This document shows positions 1-9,013 of a stretch of DNA of 57,853 nt, piece after piece. A program made the position numbers and the translations under genes. Below the pieces are notes generated by a model. It was not told the DNA's origin and did not search any database. It saw only the letters and a list, made by a program, of their open reading frames with translations. How positions within the stretch are numbered: the first letter of the stretch is position 1; each line of letters starts with the position of its first letter. Source of the stretch: Gracilaria domingensis (taxonomy: Eukaryota > Rhodophyta > Florideophyceae > Gracilariales > Gracilariaceae); NCBI GenBank assembly GCA_022539475.1, contig VCMS01000339.1, positions 1 through 57,853 on the forward strand. Reading direction: 5' to 3'.

Positions 1-1272
1 AAGAAGCATAAAATTGAGGTGTGCGACGAGTTTCGAGGGGTTGCTCGAGCAGTGTATCACAACATGCTGACGTGGGCAAGGAGAGAAACAAGTGAGCTAT
101 GGCTCGAAGGTGAGTCGCTCACCCGAAATTGGGGTAACCGTGCCGAGAAGGTGGAAGACGCAACTGAGAGTGGGGAAGGGCTTATTGAGCCGGAGGAAGG
201 TGGTTCATACATGGTTCCTAAAAACCCCGTGGAGCTCTTGGGCAGTTTTGGCATGTTCACACCGTCGGTAGAGGGGGGACCAGATGCTTTGCTGAAGAAA
301 ATGGTTGAAAGCGAGTTGAAGGAGTTGAGCTGGGAAGGTATTAGAAAAGCATCTCTTACCGACAGGTGTATACTGGAACTTTGTGCAGATATGTGCCTTA
401 GGCAGAGAATGCGGCAGACCATGAGTGACGTCGTGGGCGTTCGTAAGAGAAATACGAGGGATAAACTATTTCTGCTCCTGGGGTACGATCTGATTTGGAG
501 AAGAACAAAGCTGGTAGAAGAGAATGCTGACGAACTCACAATGCAGTTGAAGGAAGCGCAGGAGAACATACTGCGTTTTGACGAAAATGGTGTACCGAAC
601 ACTTCATGGTGGAGAAAAGCCCCATTTGTTCGTCTAAAGTACTCCAATGCGGACAATGTCGAGGATATGCCGACGGAAGATCAAGACTTGTTCTTCCGAA
701 ACCGTGTCGGGGTACAAGTGCTGAAGGAGTTTATTGGGTATGATGTGGAAGACAAGGATACGGGCACCTTTTTAGATGGCACAATACTGTTGCTCGCACG
801 TTTGGACGCTTGGGTGTTGACGGTTGTGAGCCTTCTAAGTACGGATGTGTCAAGGGGTGGCCAGAGACAGAAACTGTTTACAAAGAAGTTTGCTGAACTG
901 CTACCTCTGTGTTTAAAGAATGTTCTGGGGGATGTTAGGCAACATGTCTTGAGGACCAATTCCAGCGAGTTTCATAATTTTGGAACGACAACGGAAGATT
1001 GGACTAAGGTTCTTGGTAATGACATGAGAGAGGCTACATTTGGATATCGAATGCCGTCGAACGGAAGACTTTACTTCACTGTGAAAGAACAATTTTTTAT
1101 TGACAGTGTGAGCCGAAGATTGGGGTCTATTAGCGATTGCTTCGTTGGTGAATGCGAGGAAGGGGATATGGAGTTCAAGGAAATGGACATGAACGATTTC
1201 GGAATTAACACAGGATCACAAGAAAAGGCACCACAAGGTGAACATGTAGAAGATGGAGCCCTTAATGTTTAA
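1..1272 (+). CDS. Coiled-coil element protein, C-terminal part (left copy, truncated by window)
   Basis: The frame is open from base 1 and matches the C-terminal ~420 residues of the complete 798-aa copy at 55288-57684. Only two substitutions were noticed (Leu/Val and Phe/Leu). GTG at 19 is an internal codon, not a start. The visible part is a mixed helical, charged domain with no motif I recognise and an acidic tail. It converges on the transposase ORF, their stop codons overlapping around 1269-1272. Conservation between arms argues that the protein is still functional or very recently so. A role as transposon accessory or DNA-binding partner is inferred from linkage only. Confidence 0.7.
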   Translation, partial: KKHKIEVCDEFRGVARAVYHNMLTWARRETSELWLEGESLTRNWGNRAEKVEDATESGEGLIEPEEGGSYMVPKNPVELLGSFGMFTPSVEGGPDALLKKMVESELKELSWEGIRKASLTDRCILELCADMCLRQRMRQTMSDVVGVRKRNTRDKLFLLLGYDLIWRRTKLVEENADELTMQLKEAQENILRFDENGVPNTSWWRKAPFVRLKYSNADNVEDMPTEDQDLFFRNRVGVQVLKEFIGYDVEDKDTGTFLDGTILLLARLDAWVLTVVSLLSTDVSRGGQRQKLFTKKFAELLPLCLKNVLGDVRQHVLRTNSSEFHNFGTTTEDWTKVLGNDMREATFGYRMPSNGRLYFTVKEQFFIDSVSRRLGSISDCFVGECEEGDMEFKEMDMNDFGINTGSQEKAPQGEHVEDGALNV

Positions 1273-4200
1273 GGCTGTACAAGATCAACGTGCTCAGTTG
1301 GTCCTTCATCTGAATCATGATAGAATCGATTGATGTAGAATCGGTGTTGGAACCATTGAAGTGGAGGACAAAAAGGTGGAGCAGGGTAGTTTGATCGAAC
1401 AACATGGACAGTTCCCTGTAGTGCAGAAGCCGGAACCATCCCGTACCAAGGAGTTAACTCTACGATAGTCTCCGCTTTGGAATGACGAGGGAACGGAAGA
1501 GTGTGGTTCTTTTCATCGTTTGTAGCCCACCGTAAAGATATGCATTTCAATATGTGGTCGATGTTTGTTGCGGGGGGTAAAACCTCGAAATACCGGACGA
1601 ATGCCACCTCTGGTGCGGTAAGTGCAGAATCAAGGAGAGATATTCGAATCAGAGCGACTACCTGGGCAACCCAAGTCTCTGAATCTTCTCCGCTTACCAA
1701 TACAGTGGAAAACTTTGGCTTTCTACTGGGACCAAATGCTGGAGAAGCGAAGACACGTTGGATGATGGGGTATTTGGGTCGTCCCAGCTTAAGTGCCTTA
1801 GAAGACGAATCGAAGTGTTCAAGAGTCGGAACGAAACCGCCTTTCACGACGGCCGAATTCACCAGAGTTATCCTTGTCTTTTCTGGGAAGTATGTAATAG
1901 AGTGCTCATCCAGTGTTTCTTTCACGAGACTGAGGAAAGGAGGAAGGGCCTGTTCACCAATTTGATCAAGAATCGACCTTGTGTCCGTACTTGAGAACAT
2001 TTCTTTAACAGCAGTCCATGTTTTTGAACTGGACATACTTGAAACACAATGTTGAAGAGCTCGTAAAGTGAAAGAACGCCCTCTCATTGCAAACCGAGGA
2101 AGCTGTGTGGAAGTTCCTGGTAAACCTGGATTACGCTGGTAAGGAGTATTGCCATTCCATTGCTTTCTAACATGTCCGTGCTCAATGGAGCGAATAGTCT
2201 CCTCCACAGCCGTTGCTGTTCTTCTGGACGTCTTTTTGTAGTGTCTTTTAAATAGCAGGTGTGCATGTTCGTATATGCCTGCGTCGTAATACTTGATACT
2301 TCCCAGACGGCGAATATCGTCCACGAGATGATCGAGAAGATGAAACTTCAGAGTTCCCAGTCTGGAGGGATGAAAATCCGCCAGAGTCTTTGTTGCGGAA
2401 CGCTTGAAGGCTTCAATCTCCGAACTAAGACACAGGAGAGAGCTTTCAGTCCAATACGGGTCACGATTGTATCTGAATAAGGTCGAGAGCAAGTCCGAAT
2501 ACTGAGAGAAAACGGTTGTGATTGGGGCAACGTCCTGTTCTCCACAGCATATGTCAAAGAATGCTCCTATGCAGGGAAAGACCATGTCAAGTGCTTTGTA
2601 GTTTTTGGCCTCCAGCATTCCACGGAGACCGTCTTTCGTGAAGATACCATTCAAAGATTTGCCTTTCTCCTGCGTGGAGAAATCGATATGTAAACCTTTG
2701 GCAGGAGAATCGCGTTCTATGGCAGCTAGAATTGCGTTTGCATGGTTGAGGAGTTGGGTGCGTATCGTTCGAAATGAACGCGATGCAGATGTTCCTAATG
2801 TGGTGCACAGGGTGTCTGACTGCAGTCTCTCGATTGTGGCCGTTTTTATCAACTTTGAGATGCCGAGATGCAAGTTGTGTAATGGTTCGAATGAGAACAG
2901 ACTGTATGGAGACAATCCCGGGATCATTCCAAGGCTTACGGAAGTTTCGAGGAACGAAGGAATGAGAGATATGGAATTTGAACGCATCAGAGTATCCGCT
3001 TGAGATCTCCTCTCCCTCGCACGACGTGGACGTCTTTCCGCCTCGTCTTTTTGTGCATGTTGCAAGATAGCTGTGTATGTCTTTCGGATGCTTTTCGTGT
3101 GCTTTTGAGAACGTCCGTTGAATGAGGTGGGAATAGGACTGCATAAAGATGAGCGAGGGGCTTTGCATCTATGACACGGGCTTTCCGTTTTGGTGCCATC
3201 AAGAATAGACAGAATGTCCTTAGCCTCAGGAATATCCGCACAATAACTTGCAAGCAGAGGATGGCACACTCGACTTAGTTTGTCTTCGCCGATGAACTGA
3301 AAACCTTTCTGCGTGAGATTTAGAATGGACTCCAGGACTTGACGAAGAGATTCTTGAAGGATTTGCATCCTGGACTCGCGTAGAGACTTGCTAGAAACAA
3401 ATGGCATTGCGTCTGCTTCAGATGCGGAAACCTCGATCAGTGTGGTAGGGAAGTATGCCACTACTGTGAGGTCATCACGGATACACTTACGGCGAAGCTG
3501 GTCGGAGAAGTTGAGAAATATGAGGTGAAGAGGATAGGCGGTAACCGATGTTTGCTTTAGAGTTGTTGAAGACTTATCGGTGTATACCTGCAGAAGACCT
3601 ACGAAAGATTCACTGTAACTTATTTCTTGGGAGTACCACACTATTCTACTATCCAAAGAGCCCATGACCATTTCCTTAAGTTTTGAGGTGGCGTCTCTTG
3701 CGAGAGAGCCGGACATGGGGTGAGATATTTTCGTGGAGTGGGTCTGAGGTATAGGGTGGAAGAATGTGTTTTCGTTGTTAGCCAACTGGAGCTGTTTCAC
3801 AAGTGTCTGAACGGGGTCTCTCGTGTAGAGGGTGGCGCTGAACTTACATCCTTCTGGCGAGACAGTTCTGCGATTGAAACCGTCCTTTGAGGCGTATCGT
3901 TCGAAAATGGCCTTCTTCAGTTCTGTACAGCGCTTGGAACTTGTTATGGTCTCGTTGAATCGCTTTTGCGAGAATCGCGGGTCCCGAAGTAGCCCAATTA
4001 GCTCGTCCGCCTCACGATGACCAAGGTTGGAAGCTACTGAAGCCAGACAAACCGTGAGATAATCCATATGCAAATCACCGAGGGCCTCCTCAGAAGGCAC
4101 TGGGCGGGAACTGCTTCCGTGTTCTCGCTCTAATGACGCGGGACCCGGGGAAGGAGAAACACAATGCGAAGTTTCCGGAATGGGAGGGGCGCACGGAGTG

Positions 4201-4544
4201 GGGTCGACGATGTCCTCGGACACTGGAGGCTCGGGAAGGCGACAAGGGGCAGTGACCGTTTCGGAAGATGCGGGCGCGGGTGCGGAAAGCTTGAGACGCT
4301 TGCTTCTCCGAATGGGCCGGCTATTGTCGTCTTCCAGCGCTGCTTTCAGACGAAACGGGCAATGGTTGACATGCTGTTGAAGGGATAAGACTCCTCGGCG
4401 AGTAACGAAGGGGCACCCACGCTTCTTATGTGTACAGTAGTAGACCATGGGAAGAAGAACTGAACGAGAAACGACGACAAAGACTGCAAGGGAAGGGCGT
4501 CCGAAGGGAGAAGGAGGTCGAGCGACAGTCAAGATCGACGTCAT
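1269..4544 (-). CDS. Plavaka/KDZ-like transposase, 1091 aa (left copy)
   Basis: An intact 1091-codon ORF. A CCHC-type finger near the N terminus (Cys37, Cys44, His58, Cys62) suggests that Met33 may be the real start. A basic stretch RRSKRLK follows around residue 80. Around residue 435-460 comes an ADIPEA segment and a CHRC pair, then PLHNLHLGIS near 553, then a C-terminal block near 737-790 (LLDHLVDDIRRLG, YEHAHLLFKR, TSRRTATAVEE). This order resembles the large transposases of Plavaka and Kyakuja/Dileera/Zisupton elements, which cut and paste DNA. I did not assign the catalytic acids. It differs from the right copy at about seven residues. Confidence 0.65.
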   Translation of the reverse strand: MTSILTVARPPSPFGRPSLAVFVVVSRSVLLPMVYYCTHKKRGCPFVTRRGVLSLQQHVNHCPFRLKAALEDDNSRPIRRSKRLKLSAPAPASSETVTAPCRLPEPPVSEDIVDPTPCAPPIPETSHCVSPSPGPASLEREHGSSSRPVPSEEALGDLHMDYLTVCLASVASNLGHREADELIGLLRDPRFSQKRFNETITSSKRCTELKKAIFERYASKDGFNRRTVSPEGCKFSATLYTRDPVQTLVKQLQLANNENTFFHPIPQTHSTKISHPMSGSLARDATSKLKEMVMGSLDSRIVWYSQEISYSESFVGLLQVYTDKSSTTLKQTSVTAYPLHLIFLNFSDQLRRKCIRDDLTVVAYFPTTLIEVSASEADAMPFVSSKSLRESRMQILQESLRQVLESILNLTQKGFQFIGEDKLSRVCHPLLASYCADIPEAKDILSILDGTKTESPCHRCKAPRSSLCSPIPTSFNGRSQKHTKSIRKTYTAILQHAQKDEAERRPRRARERRSQADTLMRSNSISLIPSFLETSVSLGMIPGLSPYSLFSFEPLHNLHLGISKLIKTATIERLQSDTLCTTLGTSASRSFRTIRTQLLNHANAILAAIERDSPAKGLHIDFSTQEKGKSLNGIFTKDGLRGMLEAKNYKALDMVFPCIGAFFDICCGEQDVAPITTVFSQYSDLLSTLFRYNRDPYWTESSLLCLSSEIEAFKRSATKTLADFHPSRLGTLKFHLLDHLVDDIRRLGSIKYYDAGIYEHAHLLFKRHYKKTSRRTATAVEETIRSIEHGHVRKQWNGNTPYQRNPGLPGTSTQLPRFAMRGRSFTLRALQHCVSSMSSSKTWTAVKEMFSSTDTRSILDQIGEQALPPFLSLVKETLDEHSITYFPEKTRITLVNSAVVKGGFVPTLEHFDSSSKALKLGRPKYPIIQRVFASPAFGPSRKPKFSTVLVSGEDSETWVAQVVALIRISLLDSALTAPEVAFVRYFEVLPPATNIDHILKCISLRWATNDEKNHTLPFPRHSKAETIVELTPWYGMVPASALQGTVHVVRSNYPAPPFCPPLQWFQHRFYINRFYHDSDEGPTEHVDLVQP

Positions 4545-4817
4545 GCTGAGAACGGAGAATATATTTTGAGTTCAAATCACGTGCTTTCGTTCAAAAAGGA
4601 ACGTAGGTACACGTCGACCTCAACACAAGGGTGTACTTCTCGTATTATCTACCACTGGTTATAAACCTGTGGTTTCGCAACGTTGTACGCTGTACACCTG
4701 TCCAATCTCGCACAGAAAAATAAATCTCTTCCCTCCGCCGCCGCCGCCGCGCCTCTGACGTCCGACCTTCCCTTACCGTCGTGATCCGTGCCATCCACAT
4801 CCTCGCGTTATACTCCG
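4545..4817. other. Upstream region of left transposase
   Basis: The sequence between the transposase start and the 35-bp hairpin contains a run of CCG/CGC triplets near 4735-4755 on the plus strand. No TATA box or other clear promoter element is visible. The mirror region on the right arm is 51743-52015. A 100-aa ORF overlaps it, but the hairpin it spans makes coding unlikely. Confidence 0.3.
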
Positions 4818-4892
4818 CTCCGTCCTTCTTTTTTCCTCCCTGTACTTTATGGAGGTTCCTTAAAGTAGAGGGCGGAAAAAAGTAGGACGGAG
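4818..4892. repeat. 35-bp-stem hairpin (left copy)
   Basis: Mirror of 51668-51742. Two 35-base arms pair with four mismatches around a 5-base loop. The stem includes CTCCGTCCT and its complement AGGACGGAG at the outer ends. It sits about 270 bp upstream of the transposase start. It could be a cruciform recognised by the transposase or a transcribed precursor hairpin. Confidence 0.85.
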
Positions 4893-5269
4893 TCATCCGT
4901 ATCTCACGGATGTATTCCGTGCAGTCTTTTCGTAGGTTCTCTTCCATATTCTTCTATGTATCTTTGCTCTAAACTAACCCATCCTCACCACGTTTTTTCG
5001 CGCTATTCGACATGTAAACGGCAGAAAATAAGCTTTGGGTTACCGGGTTCCCGTTTTCAGCCTCCAACTCGTTCCATTTGTTCAACTACGTTCTGCTTAC
5101 GATATGTTCCATCTTGTTCTACGTCTTGCTACTAACATTGACGTGATTGAAGGTAACCACTATTTGACGTGCGTCCTTTGTATTTCTTCCGACGTCCACA
5201 ACGACTGTAAGTACGCAACCAGTTTCATTTCGTCTCTCAAGATCGATCTCTGACTGCTCGTGTAACCTA

Positions 5270-5710
5270 TCACGCGGTATTGCCGATCTTGGTTCACTTT
5301 GTTGCGCCATAGGCGTCTCTAGCTTCTCGCATCTTGCGCTACTTTTGGTTTGTTGGCGATCTTGGTTCCGCCATAGACTCTTCTCTCTTCTCGCGTCTTG
5401 CGCTGCTTTTGGTGTATTGGCGATATTGGTTGATATTGGTTGACTGGCTCGGGCGATAGGTTCATCATTGGCAATCTTGGTTGACTAGGTTGCGCCATAG
5501 GATGGTCTCTCTCTTATCGCGTCTTGCGTTACTTTTGGTGCATTGGCGATATGGTTTGACTTGGTTGCCTCATAGACTCGCCTCTCTTCTCGCGCCTTAC
5601 GTTGATCTTCTTGTATTGGCGATCTTGGTTGACTGGCTTGCGGGATAGTCGATTCTGGTACTTGGTTGCGACATAGGCTGCTCTCTCGTTTATCGCATTT
5701 TGCGGTATGT
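5270..5710. repeat. Degenerate ~75-bp tandem repeat array (left copy)
   Basis: Key words recur in order: TTGGCGATCTTGG, GCGCCATAG and TCTCGCGTCTTGCG. The GCGCCATAG-like word recurs at about 5304, 5368, 5492, 5567, 5639 and 5668. Read on the minus strand, the units translate to related peptides such as IANTPKAAQDARREKR and IANKPKVAQDAR, so this may be a decayed repeat-coding exon. The right-arm mirror is 50850-51290. Confidence 0.7.
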
Positions 5711-6013
5711 TTGCTGCATGGGTATTCTTGGTGTCGTTGCTTGTGAGTTCTCGCTTCGACACCTTTCGCGGTTTACGATGATATGGTGGGCTTGTAATCT
5801 AACCGATCCCTTTCCTGCTTCTTCTTCCGTTTGCGAGTTACCAGGTCCCTCGACTTTTCTAGCGCAACGTTTCTGTTTTGTTTTATCAATGGTACGTTCC
5901 ATCGCATTTCAAATGTATCTAACGGATCATTGACTAACTTATGGATACTTTCGGCTTGCGTATACAGGTAAATGACTTTTGATGCGTACGTAGCTCACGA
6001 GTTGCAGGTGCAG

Positions 6014-6065
6014 GTTCCTCAAGTAGGGAACCATGCATCTGGGCATGGTTCCCTACATGAGGAAC
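6014..6065. repeat. Long palindrome 1 (left copy)
   Basis: Arms of 23 bases (6014-6036 and 6043-6065) pair with a single mismatch around a 6-base loop. The inner part contains GTAGGGAACCATGC. The mirror is 50495-50546. Confidence 0.9.
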
Positions 6066-6066
6066 G

Positions 6067-6099
6067 GAGAGGATGAGGCGCTTCGCGCCTCATCCTCTC
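6067..6099. repeat. Palindrome 2 (left copy), perfect 15-bp stem
   Basis: GAGAGGATGAGGCGC, loop TTC, and the exact complement. The right copy (50461-50493) has one base change in the outer stem. It starts two bases after palindrome 1 ends. Confidence 0.9.
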
Positions 6100-6146
6100 G
6101 GAGTGCGTATGTGTTCTACCGATCCAGCACTATGGTGCAGGTGCCC

Positions 6147-6166
6147 TCTGCGGCATCTGCCGCAGA
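6147..6166. repeat. Palindrome 3 (left copy)
   Basis: TCTGCGGCA, spacer TC, TGCCGCAGA: a perfect 9-bp stem. It is the third in a row after the two longer palindromes. The mirror is 50394-50413. Confidence 0.85.
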
Positions 6167-6464
6167 TTGCGCCTACACCCGATCCATCATGGGGAAATGG
6201 TACATGTAATATAGCGAAGTAGTGGTTAGCAAAAGCGGTCGATAGAAGAATAGATACGAATAAAACGGTATGATTTCATAATGGGCATCATCTGTACTAG
6301 CACTAGTATTCCATGCGTTGCAGGGTATCATTCCGCAGAAGGTATCGTGTAATGTGCACCTTAATGGAAACTGAACCTAGACTTCGCGAAATACAGTTCA
6401 GGTAGCCCTCGACTAAAGAACTAGCACGAGTGGAAAACCCACCAGTATTTACTGCACAGCGATT

Positions 6465-6564
6465 CTGGACGACCCAAGCAATTATCTGCAGATTTTGAAA
6501 TAATTGATCTCGATATTTTTTCAAAAAATTTACTGGACGACCCTTGCCAATTTCTGGACGACCC
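6465..6564. repeat. Three GGTCGTCCAG subterminal iterons (left copy, minus orientation)
   Basis: CTGGACGACCC occurs at 6465-6475, 6533-6543 and 6554-6564, all in one orientation, within 140 bp of the element terminus at 6598. Short direct repeats close to a transposon end are typical transposase-binding sites. That role is inferred. Confidence 0.75.
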
Positions 6565-6598
6565 TCGCCAAAAACTAGCATCTGCAAGAGACAGACGA

Positions 6599-6948
6599 AT
6601 TGAAGGCCCAGGCAACTGTATCAATATCTTCTTGGTCTTTTGCACGACTTTCGTGTCCACAGCAAAAGACAGTAAGTTCCCAAACAGCAAAAACAAGACG
6701 AATAATGCTGAGGGGGAAAGTAATTTTAAGTTTGATAAAGACTTGTGCGGAATCCAATACCTTGCTTGGGTGATGATTTGAATAACTTCAGGCACTAAAC
6801 AAAGTTTTTCATTGCGCGAATGAAGTTGCGTGCAAATCTGAGCTGTTATCCTGGTGATGACTAAGGCGAAAATAACGATAAACAGTTCAGGAACCAGAAG
6901 AGTGATGAGGTTCACGACCCAAATCTTAACGTTAGATAGGTCAACCAT
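6599..6948 (-). pseudogene. 5' end of a two-helix membrane protein, cut by the left arm
   Basis: ATG at 6948 opens a frame of about 117 residues before the element boundary. The frame then runs on for about 58 residues into element sequence and stops at 6421. The flank-derived part has two strongly hydrophobic segments (around residues 11-32 and 78-94) and no recognised domain. Loss of similarity to the right arm exactly at 6598 shows that the tail is not native. Either the element inserted into this gene, or the junction is a rearrangement. No 3' part of the gene is seen beside the right arm. Confidence 0.5.
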
Positions 6949-8400
6949 AGCTAATGTCAGTTAGAATGTTTCGCAAATGAGCAGATCAGTGCTTTATAAT
7001 GCCCTTAGCAGACGGCATTGAGGGCTTAAACGCCTTGGCAGCGAGTACTCCACGCGTTTATTCGTTTAGATAGGAAACAAGCACAGTGGCTCATCTGCGC
7101 TTAACTCCTTTAATGTCTAAAGCAAGCTCTGATTCATAGCATCAGGTAGTTACGCCCATAAACAGAGAGAGAGAGAGAGCATCAGGTAGAACTTTCGCTA
7201 AAAAGAAGCTTTCTATCGAGAAAGGCAACTACTCTATATGAATGTTGTCTAACATTCTTGGAGACTAAGTCGTTCAGCTATGGAATGGGGTGTCTCGCAA
7301 CGAGGGGCGTTTGAGAAATGGCTTGTTAAGGCCACACGCTGTGCGCCCTTGTTAATAAGTGTCACATATTGACGCCGTTCGAACTTTCTGTTCATGTGGG
7401 ACGGGACGAGAAGCTCAGGAACGTGCCCTGCGAGAACTCGAGTTAGAACGGCTTTCGGTTTGTGCACAACAAATTCATTTGTCAGGCACTCGAGCCATTC
7501 TGGGGCTCCGTGAACGGAGCCTAGGGTGTGTAGGCAACGGAAGGTGTGGTCCTGGAACAACAGCATTAGAATTTTGCTTCAGCTCTACCTAAGAAGCTGA
7601 TGCAAAAAAGGGGCACAGAAAAGCTGGATGTCTATGAATAGATTTGCTCTTTTATATAAAGTCCGATAGGTGAACCAACCTCACAAGAGTAAGGCCCGTT
7701 CCACATCGGGGCAATCGCATTTCCTGCAAACGACAAGAATCGTTTACGAAGGTAAGAGGGTTCTGGGGCCAACTTGATTGGGGATGATCTGATGCTCGCT
7801 GCGCGTGGGTGCCAAGCCATTCTGCGGCATTCTTCTTCGCCATTGATCTGCCTCTGATGAAGTCTTCCGGCGTGGGCCGTCTCTCAAGCTGCGTAGACGC
7901 TGTATGATCCATGCTAGCCTCTACTTCTTTCGGCCGTACCTTCGGCGGTGGCGAGGTCGTCAAGTTTGCTTGCATGCGCCATAGAAATCGATCGCGGTTG
8001 CCAAGAGGACGTCGACTGACGCATTCTACTGTTGCACAGAACAGTGAATCTGATGCAAGTGACCAGAGCGATGCCGTTTTCGCAATATCCGAATATAAAG
8101 AGCTGTCTACAGGCTGTACGTTCCCTTGTGCGAATGACGCGAGTTCCGCGTTGCCTGCGCCACTTTCCATTACAGTTGCACGCTTCCCAGCCTAGTTCAG
8201 ATTCGGTCATGTATCGAATACATGAATAGCATCGAGCCGAGCCGAAGACAATCTCCAACATAGATCCCTCCCTCGAGAGCTAGCAACGAATATGCGCGGG
8301 TTGAAAGTTTCAACTTGAAACCATGTCACGGAGCAACAAAGCTACACGTCTCTAGTAGATACATAGCCCTCTTACTATCTACAGCTGCTGTAGCTATACG
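6949..8400. other. No recognised gene; microsatellite
   Basis: I recognise no gene here. An (AG)8 run lies at 7164-7179, and the 11-base word GCATCAGGTAG occurs on both sides of it (7139-7149 and 7179-7189). The longest open frame is 172 codons on the minus strand at 7652-8170, with no motif or family resemblance that I can name. Confidence 0.3.
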
Positions 8401-8458
8401 TGTGCACGTGGTCGAATAGAGTCGGTTTACGATTGGTATCCGAATCCGTTGATGTACC

Positions 8459-8837
8459 CGTCTACCCGAAGCGGCGCACGGCGGCGGCCACCACGGCGCC
8501 GCCGATGCACGGCAGCCGGCGCGAGCAGCACACGCGTGCCGCGCCCAGCACCGCCGCCACGCCGTCGCTCTCGCCCGCGCCCAGCCGCAGCCGCTGCAGC
8601 CGCAGCCGCGTGAGCATCTTCGAGCACTACGGGCACTTCCTCAAGTGGAAGGGACCGCGGCTGGCGCTGGACCGCTTCGAGGTGGTGGGCGGCGACGTGC
8701 CGGGGCTGGCTCACGTGGCCGCCGTGAGGCGGCTCAAGAGCGTATCAGCGCTGCGGCTGCGCGAGAGCGCGCCGCTGGCGCGCCGCCTGGGCGCCGACCG
8801 CGCCGCCGCCGGCGCCGCGCCGCAAAACGCCGTGTGA
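8459..8837 (+). pseudogene. GC-rich coding fragment, unidentified
   Basis: GC content rises abruptly here compared with both flanks. The plus frame that ends at 8837 reads as protein-like sequence rich in Ala, Arg and Leu, with SIFEHYGHFLKWKGP in the middle. No upstream exon is visible and the frame enters from AT-richer sequence that looks non-coding. I do not recognise the family. It resembles the other GC-rich islands in this window, several of which are pieces of known genes. Confidence 0.3.
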
Positions 8838-9013
8838 CTCTGACTCAAGAGTGAGCAAACAAAAAGAAAGACAGCATGCGTACCAAGGGGATGCTTATAC
8901 CATAATGGTAGTACCATTATCGCTGCAATTAACAGAATCGAAGGCATATAGGTCTCTCCTTCCGAGGTACACAAAAGAAGCCGAGCTCGCAGCGGCGGCA
9001 ATCCGCCTCAGCA

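Larger units (their letters stand above)
1..6598. mobile_element. Left arm of giant inverted repeat (Plavaka/KDZ-like element, one copy)
   Basis: Every base here pairs with the reverse complement of 49962-56559 under x + y = 56560. Identity stops sharply at 6598 on this side and 49962 on the other, so one element terminus is fixed to the base. The outer end lies before base 1. The arm carries the C-terminal half of a coiled-coil protein (+), a 1091-aa transposase-like ORF (-), and a 2 kb inner tail of hairpins, tandem repeats and short iterated motifs. ORFs are open in both arms, so the element looks young. Family assignment rests on the transposase motifs. A segmental inverted duplication would look the same inside this window. 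Confidence 0.9.

Noticed and set aside
57..656. Long antisense frames opposite the coiled-coil protein and transposase
   Set aside because: They are exact shadows of well-supported frames, and their sequence is low in protein-like patterning.
4645..4947. 100-aa ORF in the element tail as a gene
   Set aside because: It spans the 35-bp hairpin and a CGG-type triplet run. Its coding look is an effect of that composition.
5270..5710. CRISPR-like array
   Set aside because: Units are degenerate, contiguous and of unequal spacing, with no unique spacers, in a eukaryotic setting.
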